A program made the position numbers and the translations under genes. From Latrodectus hesperus (taxonomy: Eukaryota; Arthropoda; Arachnida; Araneae; Theridiidae), in assembly GCA_037975125.1 (NCBI GenBank), contig CM075862.1, positions 46,030,277 through 46,094,276 of the forward strand: a DNA stretch of 64,000 nucleotides, read 5' to 3'. Positions 61,805-64,000 of this stretch are shown here, in pieces; the stretch's first letter is position 1, and each line of letters opens with the position of its first letter. The notes under the pieces are model-generated. The model ran no database searches. It worked only from the letters and a program-made list of their open reading frames with translations, and had not been told where the DNA came from.

Positions 61805-63422
61805 GTACCTTTAAAAAACAACATACTTTTAATAGTTGATTTTAAAACTTATTTTTCAAGAAATGTTCACATATGTAATATTTTTGATTTTATATAAACT
61901 TATATATTTGAAATGATTTTTATTGTAAATCTTCTTTAAAGAAATACTAATTAAATTGTAAAACTTTTTAATAAGCTTTTGCCATTATGCAAACAAATTT
62001 ATGAGTTTCAAATAACAAATATAGCAAATGTTCTTGTGGATTTCTAAGATATATGTATTTGGTGCATAAAAATCTCTGAGAAAGGGATTGGACATCTGAA
62101 TATTTATAAATGATTTTTTAAAATCTTTTCTACTTTAAATTTTAGTTATTACAATGTATTCAACAATATCATGATGAAATTTCACTGTGTTATACATAGT
62201 GAATATCTATAATGATATATTAAATTTTGTAAGCTATATGTTAATTAAGTGTATTCAAATACTCAAATAATTTGCAAAGCATTATTTTGGTAATTAGTTT
62301 TATGGGAGCTTATGAGGAAGTTAAATAATCTTAAATTGTTATGCAGACCTTGAAAATATTTTATACTTTAATAACAGCATGTAACAAATTGTACATGATT
62401 GAAGAAAATATTTAAAGTAATTAAATTTTACCTTTTTTATGATTTTGTGTAAATTAAATTTAAAAAAATATCATGTGCTGAATAATCTTATGCATAAAAA
62501 TTGATAAGAAATGCTATGAATAATCTTATGCATAAGAAAATTGATGACATTTTTAATTCAAAATGATTTAGCATTTTGAGAAATTAAAAAATTTCTAAAT
62601 TAATTTATGTTACTATAAGACATGAAAGTGTTTAATATTTATATTTTACATGCTGCATTTATTAATTATGTTTTTCCAATTTTTAAGAATTTTATCTTAA
62701 TTTGATTAATATAAATAAAAATATATAATATTGAAAAATGCAATTTATCTAACATTCTTTTAATTTAGTTAACAACTATAATTGCAGGAAAAATTTCAAG
62801 CAATGCATTCTAAAGTAAAATGATAATGCAACTAAGTAGTTAATGGCATTTTTACATATTTAGTTCCAAAATATGATTTTAGGTACTAATTATTCAGCTC
62901 ACCATTGAAAATAAATATTAAATTAAAAATTTCTCATAATATTAGTGGTATTTTCTAAAACAATACTGTTTGAAAGAACTACTTTGAGTAAATATAATTC
63001 ATTTAATAGGTTCTCTTATTCAAAATGTGTAAAGAGTTTTTAAACAGAAATTTAACACACAATATATTTATTCATTATTAAATAAGTGTAATGGGAAAAG
63101 TAAGAATAAATAACTTAAATTCTCAGCAAGTGGATTTAAAATTAAATTCTAACTGCTTCAAATTTAAAAGTTTATCCACAAAGTTTTTATGAGTTTAAAT
63201 ATTTATTTGTATTAAAATTTAGAAAATTAAGAACATCTGCTTGCAAGATTTGAGGATATTAAAATCTTAGAAGCCACGAAAATTGATTCAAATCATTTTT
63301 ATTATATTGCATATTAAAATATCATTTTATATTGCTTTAATATTGATGATTTTTCACAAGCTTCAGTTTTTATAATTTTGTTCTCACAATTTTTTTACTA
63401 ACACTTTATATTTTTATTATAG
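61805..63422. other. PNPT1 intron, no other feature
   Basis: A 1.6-kb AT-rich intron with no recognisable element. Confidence 0.7.
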
Positions 63423-63584
63423 CATCAACTGCATTAGCTGTGTCTGATATTCCCTGGGATGGACCAGTTGGAGCTGTACGAGTTGGTCTTATTGATAATG
63501 AGTTTGTTATCAATCCATCTAGGCAAGCAATGTCTAGTAGTTCCTTAAATCTTATTATTGCAGCAACTGAACATAAGAACGTTG
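63423..63584 (+). CDS. PNPT1: PNPT1 exon: SDIPWDGPVGAVRVG segment
   Basis: Acceptor TTATTATAG ends at 63422; donor GTTG|GTTAGT follows 63584. Encodes STALAVSDIPWDGPVGAVRV, GLIDNEFVINPSRQAMSSSS and LNLIIAATEHKNV, matching ASxALxxSDIPWxGPVGAVRxG...NP of PNPases. Phase 1 in, phase 1 out. Linkers, second RNase-PH domain, KH and S1 domains must lie beyond the window. Confidence 0.95.
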
Positions 63585-64000
63585 GTTAGTTTTTATTATA
63601 CCAGTAAATGTATTTATGTTTCAATAGTATTTTGGATTTCATCTATTATTTATCTATGCAACAGTTTAATTTTTATGTAAGAAAAGAATTTAGTAATAGA
63701 TTAATCATGTTGGAGATAATCAGTTTATATATAGTTTGTTTTGAAGTATTTTAATTTAAATTAGATTTTTAAAATGATAATTAAAAAAAAACTATTTCCT
63801 ATACGTATTTTACTTATATATACTAGTCATAAATTTTAATATTATTTAAATGACAAGGTGATAAAAAGTTTTAAATTTTAAAAGTAAATTGAAAAATTAT
63901 CATATTTTTGTTTGGAGTAGTTATGTGCAAATTAGTACATTGAATTATCATTTGAAATATATGTTTTCTGATATTATTCTTGCGATAATTATTTAATGCA
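63585..64000. other. PNPT1 intron, runs off the window
   Basis: AT-rich; the gene continues to the right. Confidence 0.8.

Overview
This is AT-rich eukaryotic nuclear DNA. One intron-containing host gene can be read with confidence; nearly everything else recognisable is transposable-element debris. The mix (BEL/Pao with DUF1759/DUF1758-type gag and protease, several Tc1/mariner families, hAT, piggyBac, LINE ORF1/ORF2 pieces, a DUF4780-type ORF1, tRNA-derived SINEs, THAP and HTH_Tnp_4-like fragments) suggests an arthropod, most likely a spider or other chelicerate. That taxonomic call is inference from the element mix, not from a marker gene. I saw no bacterial operon, CRISPR array or rRNA gene.

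1-10 kb: mostly AT-rich sequence without genes, a 32-bp hairpin at 1208-1276, a TA/TG microsatellite, a SINE and a decayed LINE ORF1 on the minus strand. 10-20 kb: a hAT element with an 8-bp target duplication sits inside an older LTR-retrotransposon gag remnant, followed by two complete but broken Tc1-like elements (13802-15326 and 17814-19387). 20-28.5 kb: a microsatellite, a two-copy tandem duplication, a SINE, two perfect palindromes 600 bp apart, and a DUF4780-type ORF1 between two copies of its own 5' region. 28.7-41 kb: minus-strand LINE RT/RNase H remnants, a mariner N-terminal fragment, a third Tc1 relic, a plus-strand BEL/Pao fragment, a minus-strand SINE and a transposase HTH fragment.

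41.7-47.8 kb: one full-length BEL/Pao retrotransposon on the minus strand, with two 341-bp LTRs, an exact 5-bp target duplication (GATGG), a Lys-type primer binding site and a polypurine tract. Its frames are broken in several places, so it is a dead copy.

48-64 kb: the mitochondrial polynucleotide phosphorylase gene (PNPT1) on the plus strand. Five exons between 52201 and 63584 join with consistent phases and cover the first RNase-PH-like domain; the gene continues past the window. A candidate first exon (48816-48934) encodes a basic, presequence-like N terminus and has a TATA/initiator pair upstream. A decayed THAP-domain ORF lies head-to-head with it. The introns hold a MITE, a piggyBac deletion derivative, an antisense LINE endonuclease fragment and a long structured TA satellite. 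I found no evidence for a wholly new biological system; the most useful leads are the PNPT1 5' end, the nested hAT/gag insertion, the perfect palindromes and the DUF4780 repeat unit.
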